Counted from the stretch's first letter, positions 17,644-26,413 are shown. The stretch is DNA of 64,000 nt from Actinomycetes bacterium (GCA_023394615.1 JAEXAI010000015.1:1-64000), one strand, 5' to 3'. Numbers and translations: made by a program. Notes: generated from the letters alone by a model not told the origin.

Positions 17644-17712
17644 AGCGCACATTGATGGTAGTGCTTCGGCGTAGGTCGCACTGCGGGCAAGCGGCGATGA
17701 GGAAGAAATTAG

Positions 17713-17752
17713 AGTGCCGCCACCGATATGATTCGATGGCGGCACTTGGTTT
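17713..17752 (+). terminator. Strong terminator after the SanA-like gene
   Basis: A perfect 10-bp stem, AGTGCCGCCA (17713-17722) with TGGCGGCACT (17737-17746), is followed by TGGTTTTC. It probably also stops transcription coming from the opposite strand. Confidence 0.8.
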
Positions 17753-17814
17753 TCTACTTACTGACCGTTTTACGGCTGGTTTCGGCGATAAGTTCGACCG
17801 TCGTCTGCGATGCG

Positions 17815-18240
17815 CTATTCCACGCCCACGATAACGTCGGTGGCCTTCACAATTGCCAACGCGGCTTCGCCTTCTGCCAACCCTAGGTCTTCGATGGCAT
17901 CGTTGGTAATGGATCCGGATATGATGTTGCCATCGGCCATCTTCAGAGAAACATGACCGTTTACTGCACCTTTCTTCACTTTGGTGATGGTGCCAGCCAT
18001 CTGGTTTCGAGCTGAGATATTGGTGATGCGCTCGGCGCCGGTGGCGAACATAACGTTGGTAGCTTTGATGATGGCGAATGCTTCTTTGCCCTCGGTCAGG
18101 CCAAGTCCTTCGATGCTTTCCATGGTGATGTCAGCCTTGATATCAGTGTCGCCTAGTGCAATGGTGACCACGCCGTTTACAGCGCCTTCGGCTACATTGG
18201 TGATGGTGCCCTTCAGTTGGTTGCGTGCGGAGATTTTCAT
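17815..18240 (-). CDS. Molybdenum-pterin/molybdate-binding TOBE (Mop) protein
   Basis: A 141-residue protein made of two tandem TOBE/Mop domains (residues 1-70 and 71-141), each opening with I-SARNQ-x-x-GTIT-V and closing with A-x-AIIKAT-V or AIVKATDV. This is the molbindin architecture, which stores or buffers molybdate in the cytosol. That fits a cell with molybdoenzymes such as the one at 59.6 kb. It is divergent from an HTH/PBP-like regulator, so the two may form a molybdate-response pair. Confidence 0.88.
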   Translation of the reverse strand: MKISARNQLKGTITNVAEGAVNGVVTIALGDTDIKADITMESIEGLGLTEGKEAFAIIKATNVMFATGAERITNISARNQMAGTITKVKKGAVNGHVSLKMADGNIISGSITNDAIEDLGLAEGEAALAIVKATDVIVGVE

Positions 18241-18618
18241 GATGAGTTCCTTTCTCGGCTGCGCCTTATAGGCGCTCGTGCTACTGCTGGTATTTCTTCG
18301 GATGAAACCTTTTCTTCGATGGCTGTAGTATCGCGCATGGTTTTTGCTGAGTGAAGGACGGCGTGGAAAAGAGCTCCGTTTCGTTTCGGTTCGTACTAGT
18401 AGGTGCCGTTTCGCACAAGAGGTGAGTACTCAGTAGTTGTGTCCAACCGAGGACTCTAACGCTCATCGCGCTATATTGGCTCGCAATTATTCGAAATAAG
18501 AAATATACTGTAACGCAAATAATAAAAAGCATCACAGATGCGATAGAGCCTGTGAAATCGGAAGCGCTACCTTCTGCGCGACCTTGCAATTGCCTCTTTC
18601 ATCTACGGAAGGAAGCTC
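18241..18618. other. Divergent control region, TOBE protein / HTH regulator
   Basis: 378 bp without a gene. On the + strand a -10-like TATACT (18504-18509) lies about 100 bp before the regulator start. Just upstream is a small palindrome TTATT-CGA-AATAA (18487-18499). I could not identify a Moco riboswitch or a clear ModE box. Confidence 0.4.
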
Positions 18619-19584
18619 ATGGCTGTTGATTTGAATGCATTGAACGCCGAAGAAGTGGCTGCGATGCTGGGCGTAAGCCGCAACACCGTCTACAATCTGG
18701 TTAAAGAAGGCATGCTGACCTCGTATAACGTCGGTCGCAAACTCAGGTTCACGGAGCAGGACGTATCGGCCTACATTTCATTTGCTCGGAATTCTTCCAC
18801 GGAGGCTATCGCCTCGAGTGCGACCAAGGCGGAGGGCGTGCGGTCGCGCGACGATCGATTCGGCACTACCGGCGACGCGAAAGCCATGCCGTTTCGCCTT
18901 GCGGGCAACGACGTTGTCGCCGATATGATTGCCAATTATCTGGGCGCTTCGGGTCTTCCCATCCAGCGTGCATACGAAAGCAGCTACCGCGCTCTTGTGG
19001 GGATGTATTGCCATGGTGTGGAAGCGGCGGTCATACACCTATTTGACCGCAAGACGCACACCTACAATGTGCCATATGTACAGCGCGCCATTCCAGGAAC
19101 GCCGGTGATTGTCATTCATCTGGCGAAACGCTGGCAAGGGCTGCTAGTGCAAGCGGGAAATCCGAAGCATTTGCGGAAATGGAGCGATTTTCTGCGCGAT
19201 GATGTCGTGATGGTGAATCGCGATATCGGAGCGGGCACGCGTATTCTGCTTGACGAGAAGCTAGTCGAATTGCAGTCGGGAGTGCGTCGCCCGCGTGGAT
19301 ACGATCGGGAGGTCGCATCCCCGTTGGCGATGGGTGCTGCTGTGGCGCAGGGCAGGGCTGATGTGGGATTGGGAAGCGAGCGTGTCTACCACCAAGTGGC
19401 TGGCCTGGATTTCGTGCCGCTGCAACAAGAAAGTCTGGACTTGGTACTGCTGAAGACCGAGCGGACTATGCAGACAGTGCGCTTTTTGAAGAACTTGACG
19501 CGCAGCGAAAGTTTCAAAGCAGAATTAGCGAGCATCGTAGGCTACGATTCGTCGAATGCTGGGCAGATTGCCTACGAAGCGTAG
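18619..19584 (+). CDS. Transcriptional regulator: excisionase-type HTH plus PBP-like domain
   Basis: The 321-residue protein begins with a MerR/excisionase-type helix-turn-helix (LNAEEVAAMLGVSRNTVYNLVKEG). It continues with a periplasmic-binding-protein-like domain of the PF12727 type (from about residue 95; motifs NRDIGAGTRILLDEKL, ASPLAMGAAVAQGRADVGLG and GLDFVPLQQESLDLVLL). Such fusions are usually linked to molybdate or molybdopterin control, which agrees with the divergent TOBE gene. The ligand is inferred, not seen. GGAAGGAAG precedes the ATG. Confidence 0.82.
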   Translation: MAVDLNALNAEEVAAMLGVSRNTVYNLVKEGMLTSYNVGRKLRFTEQDVSAYISFARNSSTEAIASSATKAEGVRSRDDRFGTTGDAKAMPFRLAGNDVVADMIANYLGASGLPIQRAYESSYRALVGMYCHGVEAAVIHLFDRKTHTYNVPYVQRAIPGTPVIVIHLAKRWQGLLVQAGNPKHLRKWSDFLRDDVVMVNRDIGAGTRILLDEKLVELQSGVRRPRGYDREVASPLAMGAAVAQGRADVGLGSERVYHQVAGLDFVPLQQESLDLVLLKTERTMQTVRFLKNLTRSESFKAELASIVGYDSSNAGQIAYEA

Positions 19585-19621
19585 GTGGGGTGTTGCTTCC
19601 CCCTCCCGGCAATAATCGCAC

Positions 19622-19715
19622 GGGCGGGGTGGTTGGTCCGGCAGCCGGGATGGCTACCCAATGGGCGGGGTGGTTGGTCCGGCAGTCGGGATGGCTGCCC
19701 AATGGGCGGGGTGAT
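19622..19715. repeat. 41-bp tandem repeat (about 2.3 copies)
   Basis: GGGCGGGGTGGTTGGTCCGG begins at 19622 and 19663, with a third start at 19704 that keeps only about 11 bases. The repeat sits between convergent genes, just before a bidirectional terminator. No function recognised. Confidence 0.7.
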
Positions 19716-19760
19716 ACACCGGCTTCCAAGATGCATCATCGCGCAATCGCGGCGCACGAA

Positions 19761-19792
19761 AAAGGCCGGAACCCATAAGGATTCCGGCCTTT
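19761..19792. terminator. Bidirectional terminator
   Basis: AAAGGCCGGAA (19761-19771) and TTCCGGCCTTT (19782-19792) form a perfect 11-bp stem with A/T tails on both sides. It serves the convergent regulator gene and Nramp-like gene. Confidence 0.85.
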
Positions 19793-19862
19793 GCAAACCT
19801 ATCGAAAGCGTATGTCGGTTGCATTGCGCTGAATCGTGCGATTCGAGGCGCAAATTGCAAAC

Positions 19863-21110
19863 CTACATGCCGATTAGTTTCTGCAGCGACGTGAGGAAGC
19901 TGGAGAAGTTGCGGTAGCAGATGAACAGCGTCAGCGCGATGATAACCACACCTGCGATGTTCGCGAATGTATGGTTTCGCCATTTTCCCAGGTCTTTGCC
20001 GTTTGCCACGAAAATCACGAAGAAGGCAATGAGCGGCAGCAGCAACGCATTGGCGGCCTGCGCCACCAAAATAAGCTCTGTCGGGCTTTTGCCCAAGCCG
20101 ATTGCCATACCCACGCCGGCCAGCAAAACGATAATCCAGACAATCTTGAATTGCATGTCCTTCAGGCCTTTTTTCCAGCCGAGCACGCCGTTGGTAGCAT
20201 AGGCGGCCGAAAGCGAAGCGGTGATGACGGAGCTGAAACTAGCAGCTAGCAGGCCCAATGCAATCATCCATGTGGCCCAGTTGCCCAGAAGCGGAGTCAG
20301 GGCTTTGGCCATGTCCGCGCCGTTTGCAACCGTGGTACCGGTGCCGTAGATATTGGCAGCAGCGCAGATAAGGATTGCCATAGAAATAAGCCCGCCCATG
20401 CCGATAGAGATAACGGTATCGAAACGCGCGTCGGACACCTGCTCGGGATCTTTCCAGCGCTCGGATGCGCCAGACGCATGCAAGAACAGGTTGTACGGAA
20501 CTACCGTAGTTCCAATCAGGCCGATTGCGGTCAGGAGGCCTTTGCTGTCGTTGCTGGGAAGCTGCGGCGTGAACATGCCCGTCAAAATCGCGCCCCAGTC
20601 GGGGTTCGACGCGAATGCCGTAATCAAAAAGACGACGCCCATGAAAACAACGATGCCGGTGAGAATCTTCTCGATGAGCTTGTAGCTGCCCACCCACATG
20701 ATGATGAATCCGATAACGCCCATGAACAGGGCGATTACGACCAGAGGCACGGAAGGTGCAACGGCCTGTACGCCCAAGATACCGCCGGTTACGTTGCCGG
20801 TTTCGTAAGCGATATTGCCCACGAAGATAGCAATCAGCACGATGATAATGGCAACCCAGCGAAGCGCTGCGTTGGGAATGCGGTCGCGGATATTCTCGCC
20901 CAAACCCTTTTGCGTGACGATACCGATGCGCGCAGCCATCTCCTGGAAAATGATGGTTGCTACAGTTGCGAAGACCAGCGCCCACAGCATGGTATAGCCG
21001 TAGCTTGCACCGGAAACGGTACAGGTGGTAACGGTACCGGGACCGACGAAGCCAGCGGCAACCAATGCGCCTGGGCCGATGTTCTTCATCTTCTCGACGA
21101 ACTTGCTCAT
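19863..21110 (-). CDS. Nramp-family (SLC11-like) transporter with altered metal-site motifs
   Basis: 415 residues with about 11 transmembrane helices. The start at 21110 has AAGGAGAAC just upstream. The overall Nramp pattern is clear, but the helix-1 motif reads G-P-G-T (residues 23-26) where metal-transporting Nramps have D-P-G-N, and the helix-6 motif reads VVPYNLFLH where they have M-P-H. These positions bind Mn2+/Fe2+ in classical members, so the substrate is probably different. Bacillus subtilis has an Nramp relative (ycsG) in its 5-oxoprolinase cluster; here the gene lies 2.2 kb from pxpA on the same strand. Confidence 0.82.
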   Translation of the reverse strand: MSKFVEKMKNIGPGALVAAGFVGPGTVTTCTVSGASYGYTMLWALVFATVATIIFQEMAARIGIVTQKGLGENIRDRIPNAALRWVAIIIVLIAIFVGNIAYETGNVTGGILGVQAVAPSVPLVVIALFMGVIGFIIMWVGSYKLIEKILTGIVVFMGVVFLITAFASNPDWGAILTGMFTPQLPSNDSKGLLTAIGLIGTTVVPYNLFLHASGASERWKDPEQVSDARFDTVISIGMGGLISMAILICAAANIYGTGTTVANGADMAKALTPLLGNWATWMIALGLLAASFSSVITASLSAAYATNGVLGWKKGLKDMQFKIVWIIVLLAGVGMAIGLGKSPTELILVAQAANALLLPLIAFFVIFVANGKDLGKWRNHTFANIAGVVIIALTLFICYRNFSSFLTSLQKLIGM

Positions 21111-21545
21111 TGTTCTCCTTTCGAAAACATCAATGCAGCGCGCGTCTCTCTTTTCGCACGCCATTCTAGCTTGCAACGAAGCATAGTGATCCAATCGTTC
21201 GGATCTGATTATTCAGATAGAAAAGTGTGGGATCAGCAGGCATCGTTTTTACTTCGGATACTTTACCAGAATAGAGCACCGTTGTCTGAGCGCGCGACTC
21301 TTTTTTATCGTGTTCGAAACAAGGTTCGCAGGTTGCGGCGAGAAATCTCCTTCTCAAATTCGTTTTGCAGAAAAGGCGGGCGAAGTGTAGCACCTGCGTA
21401 ATTCGCATTAAGCCACCTTTACGCCCGCAGACAAGCATGACACAATGCGCTCAATGACGGGTTGCGCCATCGGTTGCGATGGTGCATGCGAAACGAGTGA
21501 AGTGCGTGAAACACGCGAATCGAACGAGTGGTGGTGAGAAACGAA
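21111..21545. other. Divergent intergenic region, Nramp-like / DMT-GNAT
   Basis: 435 bp without a gene. A short hairpin-forming stretch (GAGAAATCTCCTTCTC, 21338-21353) follows TTGCGGC, the same context as the palindrome upstream of guaB. No convincing promoter or riboswitch was identified. Confidence 0.3.
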
Positions 21546-23216
21546 ATGGCAGAGTCGAGCTCAAGCCCAATTGAATCGTCTGCGGTGGCAGGCGATTCGT
21601 CCAAGGCTGCGGGAGAAGCAGTTGGGGCAAGCAAAGCTGGCGTGCAGAATAAAGCAGGCAAAGCTGGCGAGCATAGTAAGGCAACCAAGGCAGGCAAACC
21701 GCGCAGTCGTGTGGTGCGAGGCATCATCTGCGCAGCGGCCGGTGGCGTGTGCTGGGGATTTTCCGGAACATGCGCGCAGCTGCTTATCGGACAGAATGCC
21801 GTGCCGGTGGCGTGGGTCACCAGCGTGCGCTTGGTTAGCGCGGCTATTCTGTTTCTGGTCATCGCGATGGTGAAGAACCGTTCTTCTTTGCGCGCGGTCA
21901 TGCGCGACTGGCGATCGCTCGGGGCCATCGCGGGATTCGCGCTTTTCGGCGTGCTGATGACGCAGGCCAGCTATCTTTCCGCAATCGGATACACCAACGC
22001 CGGCACGGGAACCATGATGGAACGTTTGGGCCTGTTGGTGATTTTAGCGTACGTGTGCATCATCACGCCTCGGTTTCCGCATAAGCGCGAGCTGCTTGGC
22101 CTGATCATGGCCATGGCGGGCGTATTTTTGTTGGCCACGCAGGGCGACCCCACGCATTTTTCCATGCCGTGGCAGGGCCTTGCCTGGGGCTTGGTGTCGG
22201 CCGTGGCGTTCGCATGCTACAGCCTGATGCCGGTGCGCGTGCTGGCAAAATGGGGTTCGGTCATTGTGACGGGGCTGGCCATGGCGTTCGGAGGCATTCT
22301 GTCGTGCGCGGTGGTGCAGCCGTGGAATATGGGCATCGAAGTGACGCCGACGATATTCTGGGTGATGGTTGCCATGGTGCTGGTGGGCACGCTGGGTGCC
22401 TACACCCTGTTTCTGCAGGGCGTAAACGATGCCGGTCCGGTGCGCGCCAGCTTGGTTGGCTCGGTGGAACCTGTTGCCGCGACTGTCATATCTGCCGTAT
22501 GGTTGGGCACGTCGGTGAGCATGTACGACATCTTCGGATGCGCCCTTATCGTGGGCATGGTGTTTCTGGTGGCGGAACGCGAAGAAGATTCCGGCCAGAT
22601 GCTGCCCCTGTTCCAAGGCCGCGCGTCGGCGCTGGGTTACTACCAATCACGCCGTGCTCGCGATTTGGATGACGACGCGCTCTGGGCTCTTTTGGATGAC
22701 GGGCATCGTGCGATGCGCTCGCTTGGCATTCAAGAGGCGCTCAAACGCTATCCTTCTATGTCGCGTTTGCACCGCAGCATCTCGCACGGATCCACCTACC
22801 TGGTGGAAAACGAAGACGGTAAACCCATCGGCATGTTCGCGGTGGCATTGAACGGTGACCCGCATTATACGGGGAAGAACGCGATAGGCTGGTTGACTAC
22901 GGATGACGAGAAACCCGCCGAAATCGAAAGCGATGAACAGCGAGCTATCGGAAAAGCCCATTACGCGGCTCTGCATTGGGTGACTGTGGCTGAAGAATAC
23001 CGGCGTATGGGCGTGGGCAGCTTCATGCTGGGTGAGGCTGAGCGCATCGCGCGAGCAGCGGGGAAGAAAAGCATACGCGCCGACATCTATCGCGAAAACG
23101 ATCCCATGCGCGCCTTGTTGGAATACTATGGGTACAAAAGCTGCGGCAAAATCGAGTTCAAGAACACGTTCGGTCAGACTATCACGCGGTCCGTCTACGA
23201 AAAACGTATTGTATAA
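21546..23216 (+). CDS. DMT/EamA transporter fused to a GNAT acetyltransferase
   Basis: About 556 residues. ATG 21546 has GGTGAGA upstream; a GTG at 21528 is an alternative. After a low-complexity Ala/Lys/Ser tail (about 50 residues) come ten transmembrane helices in two EamA repeats (GGVCWGFSGTCAQLLIG and GLAWGLVSAVAFACYSLMPV). The last 175 residues form a cytosolic GNAT domain, with the acetyl-CoA loop in VAEEYRRMGVGSFMLGEAERIA and NDPMRALLEYYGYKSCGKIEF. The single frame covers both parts. The protein may export a small metabolite and acetylate it or a related one. Both halves look intact. Confidence 0.85.
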   Translation: MAESSSSPIESSAVAGDSSKAAGEAVGASKAGVQNKAGKAGEHSKATKAGKPRSRVVRGIICAAAGGVCWGFSGTCAQLLIGQNAVPVAWVTSVRLVSAAILFLVIAMVKNRSSLRAVMRDWRSLGAIAGFALFGVLMTQASYLSAIGYTNAGTGTMMERLGLLVILAYVCIITPRFPHKRELLGLIMAMAGVFLLATQGDPTHFSMPWQGLAWGLVSAVAFACYSLMPVRVLAKWGSVIVTGLAMAFGGILSCAVVQPWNMGIEVTPTIFWVMVAMVLVGTLGAYTLFLQGVNDAGPVRASLVGSVEPVAATVISAVWLGTSVSMYDIFGCALIVGMVFLVAEREEDSGQMLPLFQGRASALGYYQSRRARDLDDDALWALLDDGHRAMRSLGIQEALKRYPSMSRLHRSISHGSTYLVENEDGKPIGMFAVALNGDPHYTGKNAIGWLTTDDEKPAEIESDEQRAIGKAHYAALHWVTVAEEYRRMGVGSFMLGEAERIARAAGKKSIRADIYRENDPMRALLEYYGYKSCGKIEFKNTFGQTITRSVYEKRIV

Positions 23217-23287
23217 AAGGCCCGCGCGAGGTTTTGGCGAGCAATCCAGTTGAGCGAAACCCTGCGAAAAGCTTCAGGGAGGCCTTT
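23216..23287. terminator. Possible bidirectional terminator between convergent genes
   Basis: AAAGGCC (23216-23222) can pair with GGCCTTT (23281-23287) across a long interval that holds a smaller hairpin (CCCTGcgaaaagctTCAGGG). Weak compared with other terminators here. Confidence 0.35.
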
Positions 23288-23295
23288 CGTGTGCG

Positions 23296-24057
23296 CTACT
23301 CGGCCCCGACAGGTTTGATGTCTATACCGGCCTCGCCTAAACGCTCCCGGCACAAGCTGATGAATTCCAGCGCATGCTCGTTGTCGCCGTGTACGCAGAT
23401 GGTGTCGGCTTTCATGGGAATGACTTTGCCGGTGATGGTTTTCACGGCACCGTTGCGGATGACTTTGCACAGTCGTTCGATTGCGGCCTTTTCGTCGGTG
23501 ATCAGCGCATTCCATTCGCGCCTGTTCACCAGCGTGCCGTCTTCGGTGTAGTTGCGATCGGCGAAGAACTCGCCAGCCGTTTGCAGCCCCGCATCGTGCC
23601 CCGCGCGAATCAGCTTGCTGCCCGCAAGGCCCACCAGGACCAGCTCGTCGTCGAAGTCGTGCACAGCTGCGGCCACGGCTTGTGCGAAGGGCCCATCCAC
23701 GGCGCAGCGGTTGTACAGCTGACCGTGCGGTTTCACGTGATGCAAACGCGTGCCGTTGGCTGCGCAGAATGCGGAAAGCGCGCCTATCTGGTACAACAGG
23801 AAAGAATATGCCTCGTCGGGTGACAGGTTCAGATCACGGCGACCGAATCCCTGCAGGTCTGGGTAGCCCGGATGCGCGCCTACCGCCACACCCGATTGCG
23901 CCGCTAGCTTCACCGTGCGCTGCATCACCATGGGGTCTCCCGCATGCATGCCGCACGCTATATTGCAGCTAGATACCAGGGGAATCACCTTGTCGTCGAG
24001 CCCGAGCGTGTAGCGTCCGAACGACTCGCCCAAATCGCAATTCAGATCAACGCGCAT
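23296..24057 (-). CDS. pxpA: 5-Oxoprolinase subunit A (LamB/YcsF family)
   Basis: 253 residues with the family N-terminus MRVDLNCDLGESFGRY, the motifs CNIACGMHAGDP and GAHPGYPDLQGFGRRD, and the tail CVHGDNEHALEF. Together with PxpB and PxpC it hydrolyses 5-oxo-L-proline to glutamate using ATP. It is the last gene of the 28.7-23.3 kb cluster and lies 26 bp after the D-glutamate-cyclase-like gene. In this cluster pxpA is separated from pxpBC by accBC and a repeat-containing gap. Confidence 0.93.
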   Translation of the reverse strand: MRVDLNCDLGESFGRYTLGLDDKVIPLVSSCNIACGMHAGDPMVMQRTVKLAAQSGVAVGAHPGYPDLQGFGRRDLNLSPDEAYSFLLYQIGALSAFCAANGTRLHHVKPHGQLYNRCAVDGPFAQAVAAAVHDFDDELVLVGLAGSKLIRAGHDAGLQTAGEFFADRNYTEDGTLVNRREWNALITDEKAAIERLCKVIRNGAVKTITGKVIPMKADTICVHGDNEHALEFISLCRERLGEAGIDIKPVGAE

Positions 24058-24083
24058 TTTGAGACCAACTTTCTATTGCACCC

Positions 24084-24869
24084 CTAAAACTTCAATGAGA
24101 TGTTCTTCGTGTCGGTGATAAGCATACACCCTGGAGCGTGCGTAATGGCGAATTCTGGCTTTACGCTCATTACCACGGATTGCGGAGTCACGCCGCACGG
24201 CCAAAACACCGGCACTTCGCCGTCGCGGATATCCACCGCGTCACCGAAATCGGGCTTGGAAATATCCTTGATGCCGATAACCGAGGGATCGCCGATATGG
24301 ATGGGTGCACCGTGTACTTTGGGGATTTGCCCGGAAATCTGCACGGCCTGCACCACTTGGTCGTAAGGGATGGGACGCATGGAAACTACCATGTTGCCGT
24401 GCATGATGCCGGCCGGTTGGCAAGCGATGTTTGTGACGTACATGCTCACGTTTCGCCCCATAGTGTTGTGGCGCATCTCGATGCCGGCTTCCACCAGCTC
24501 AGATTCGAACGAAAACGAGCAGCCAATCACAAACGATACCAAATCATCGCGCCAATAATCGCTCACGTCGGTTACTTCGGTATCAAGCTTGCCGTTGCGA
24601 TAGATGCGGTATCGGGGGAAATCCGTTGCGATATCGCAATCGCTCGCAATGGTGTGACACTGGCGCTGGCCCACTTCCGTTACTTCCAAAATGGGGCAAG
24701 GCTTGGGATTTCTCTGGGCGAACAGCAGAAAGTCATAGGCTTGCTCGCGCGGAAGCACAATCAGGTTCGCTTGCGCGTATCCGGGGCACAGTCCGCTTGT
24801 GGGCTTGTCGTATTTTCCGGAGCGGATAATATGGCGCATCTGTTGCGGCGTCGCGGTTGAAATATCCAT
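24084..24869 (-). CDS. D-glutamate cyclase-like protein (DUF1445, YcsI family)
   Basis: 261 residues, close to the family length. Characteristic stretches are GLCPGYAQANLIVLP, FLLFAQRNPKPCPILEVTE, FVIGCSFSFE and VFWPCGVTPQSVVM. The family was long called a putative hydro-lyase; the mammalian homologue makes 5-oxo-D-proline from D-glutamate. Placing it beside 5-oxoprolinase genes supports a role in D-glutamate/5-oxoproline recycling. The bacterial activity is inferred from the family. Confidence 0.88.
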   Translation of the reverse strand: MDISTATPQQMRHIIRSGKYDKPTSGLCPGYAQANLIVLPREQAYDFLLFAQRNPKPCPILEVTEVGQRQCHTIASDCDIATDFPRYRIYRNGKLDTEVTDVSDYWRDDLVSFVIGCSFSFESELVEAGIEMRHNTMGRNVSMYVTNIACQPAGIMHGNMVVSMRPIPYDQVVQAVQISGQIPKVHGAPIHIGDPSVIGIKDISKPDFGDAVDIRDGEVPVFWPCGVTPQSVVMSVKPEFAITHAPGCMLITDTKNISLKF

Positions 24870-24899
24870 ATGTGCAGCCTTTCTATGCTGTGCTCGTGT

Positions 24900-25036
24900 G
24901 CCCTGTCGTGTTGGGTCGCGATCTCTGCGTCTCGGTGGTGTGCCCTGTCGTGCTGGGCCGCACTCTCTGCGTCTCGGTGGTGCGCCCTGCCGTGTTGGGT
25001 CGCATTCTCTGCGTCTCGCTGTGGCATCCTGTCGTG
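24900..25036. repeat. 42-bp tandem repeat within the pxp/acc cluster
   Basis: Copies of a unit starting GCCCTGTCGTGTTGGGTCGC begin at 24900, 24942 and 24984, and a fourth, partial copy begins at 25026. The unit is a multiple of three and fills most of the 179-bp gap between accC and the DUF1445 gene. It could be an RNA-processing or attenuation region inside the operon. Confidence 0.75.
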
Positions 25037-25048
25037 CAAAGGATTGCT

Positions 25049-26398
25049 TTATGCTTCGCCCTTCAAAAACTTCGCGATGAAACCGGTGTCGGTCTCACCT
25101 GCAATGAATGTTTCGTTTTGCAGAATCGAGTATTGGAAATCGAGGTTCGTATTCACGCCCACAATGACCATCTCGTCGAGCGCGGTGCTCATTTTAGCGA
25201 TGGCTTCGCGTCTGTCGCTGGCGCGTACGATTATTTTCGCAATCATGGAATCGTAGTACGGCGTGACTTCGAAGCCGTCATAGGTGGCGCTGTCCACGCG
25301 CACACCGTTGCCCCCCGGCAGGTGCATTTGCAAAATCTTGCCGGGCGAGGGCATGAAGTTCTTTTCCGGTTGCTCGGCGTTGATGCGGCACTCGATGGCG
25401 TGTCCGCTGAACACTATGTCGTCCTGGCGAAACGAAAGCTTCTCGCCTGCCGCCACGCGAATCATCTCGCGCACCAGGTCGACGCGTGCCACGGCTTCGG
25501 TGACCGGATGCTCCACTTGAATGCGCGTGTTCATTTCCATGAAGTAGTAGTTCAAATCGTGGTCCATCAGAAACTCGATGGTGCCCGCGCTGGTGTATCC
25601 CACAGCCCGCGCTGCTCGCACGGCATCATCGCTCATGTGTTGGCGCACTTCGTCGGTGAGCAACGGGCTGGGACTTTCCTCAATCATTTTTTGGTGGTTG
25701 CGCTGAATAGAACAGTCGCGCTCGCCCAAACTGACCACGTTGCCATGGGTGTCGGCGATTATCTGAATCTCGATGTGATGAGGGTTCATCACGGCGCGTT
25801 CCAGATACATGGAATTGTCGCCGAACGCGTTTACGCTCTCGCGCTGCGCGATGCCGAACGTTTCGGTGAAGTCGTCTTCGCTTTGCGAAACGCGCATGCC
25901 TTTGCCACCGCCTCCGCTGGAGGCTTTAATCATGATAGGCCAGCCGACTTTACGTGCGGCTTCCAGCGCTTCGTCGGGGGAATGCAGCGCTTCCATGGTG
26001 CCCGGCACGACCGGTACTCCGGCATCGGCCATGGTGCGACGGGCGGCGCTTTTGTTTCCCATATGATCGATGACCTCGGGAGACGGCCCTATAAACACCA
26101 GATCATTTTCGCGGCAGAGCTTGGCGAACGTGCTGTTTTCGGCCAAGAATCCGTAGCCCGGGTGGATGGCTTGGCAGCCAGTTCCCTTCGCGGCGCTGAT
26201 GATGGAGGGGATGTTCAAGTAGCTGTCGCGCGGCGATGGCGGCCCGATGCACACGCTTTCGTCGGCTAGGTACACATGCAGGGCATGGGCGTCGGCCGTG
26301 GAATAAACGGCAACGGTCTTTATGCCCATCGTGCGGCAGGCGCGTACGATGCGAACGGCTATCTCGCCGCGATTGGCTATAAGAATCTTATCGAACAT
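25049..26398 (-). CDS. accC: Biotin carboxylase (acetyl-CoA carboxylase-type)
   Basis: 449 residues: an ATP-grasp enzyme that carboxylates biotin on its carrier protein. Visible are the N-terminal MFDKILIANRGEIAVRI, the Gly-rich ATP loop ASSGGGGKGMR and the catalytic region FMEMNTRIQVEHPVTE. It is 15 bp downstream of accB. No carboxyltransferase of the AccA/AccD type is in the cluster; instead pxpC and pxpB, whose relatives form the carboxyltransferase part of urea carboxylase, lie immediately upstream. This suggests either a shared fatty-acid role or a dedicated biotin-dependent reaction. Confidence 0.95.
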   Translation of the reverse strand: MFDKILIANRGEIAVRIVRACRTMGIKTVAVYSTADAHALHVYLADESVCIGPPSPRDSYLNIPSIISAAKGTGCQAIHPGYGFLAENSTFAKLCRENDLVFIGPSPEVIDHMGNKSAARRTMADAGVPVVPGTMEALHSPDEALEAARKVGWPIMIKASSGGGGKGMRVSQSEDDFTETFGIAQRESVNAFGDNSMYLERAVMNPHHIEIQIIADTHGNVVSLGERDCSIQRNHQKMIEESPSPLLTDEVRQHMSDDAVRAARAVGYTSAGTIEFLMDHDLNYYFMEMNTRIQVEHPVTEAVARVDLVREMIRVAAGEKLSFRQDDIVFSGHAIECRINAEQPEKNFMPSPGKILQMHLPGGNGVRVDSATYDGFEVTPYYDSMIAKIIVRASDRREAIAKMSTALDEMVIVGVNTNLDFQYSILQNETFIAGETDTGFIAKFLKGEA

Positions 26399-26413
26399 AA
26401 CGGCCCCGCGCTT

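Noticed and set aside
20478..21401. 307-codon plus-strand frame opposite the Nramp-like gene
   Set aside because: Hydrophilic, Asp/Gln-rich shadow; the minus-strand protein has clear membrane helices and a ribosome-binding site.
21111..21545. Metal riboswitch before the Nramp-like gene
   Set aside because: Neither M-box nor yybP-ykoY conserved segments could be recognised.
19622..25036. Tandem repeats at 19622 and 24900 as possible CRISPR arrays
   Set aside because: The units are contiguous with no unique spacers, and there are no cas genes.
24857..26269. 470-codon plus-strand frame opposite accC
   Set aside because: It overlaps a certain accC on the other strand, and its repeated start comes from the 42-bp tandem repeat.
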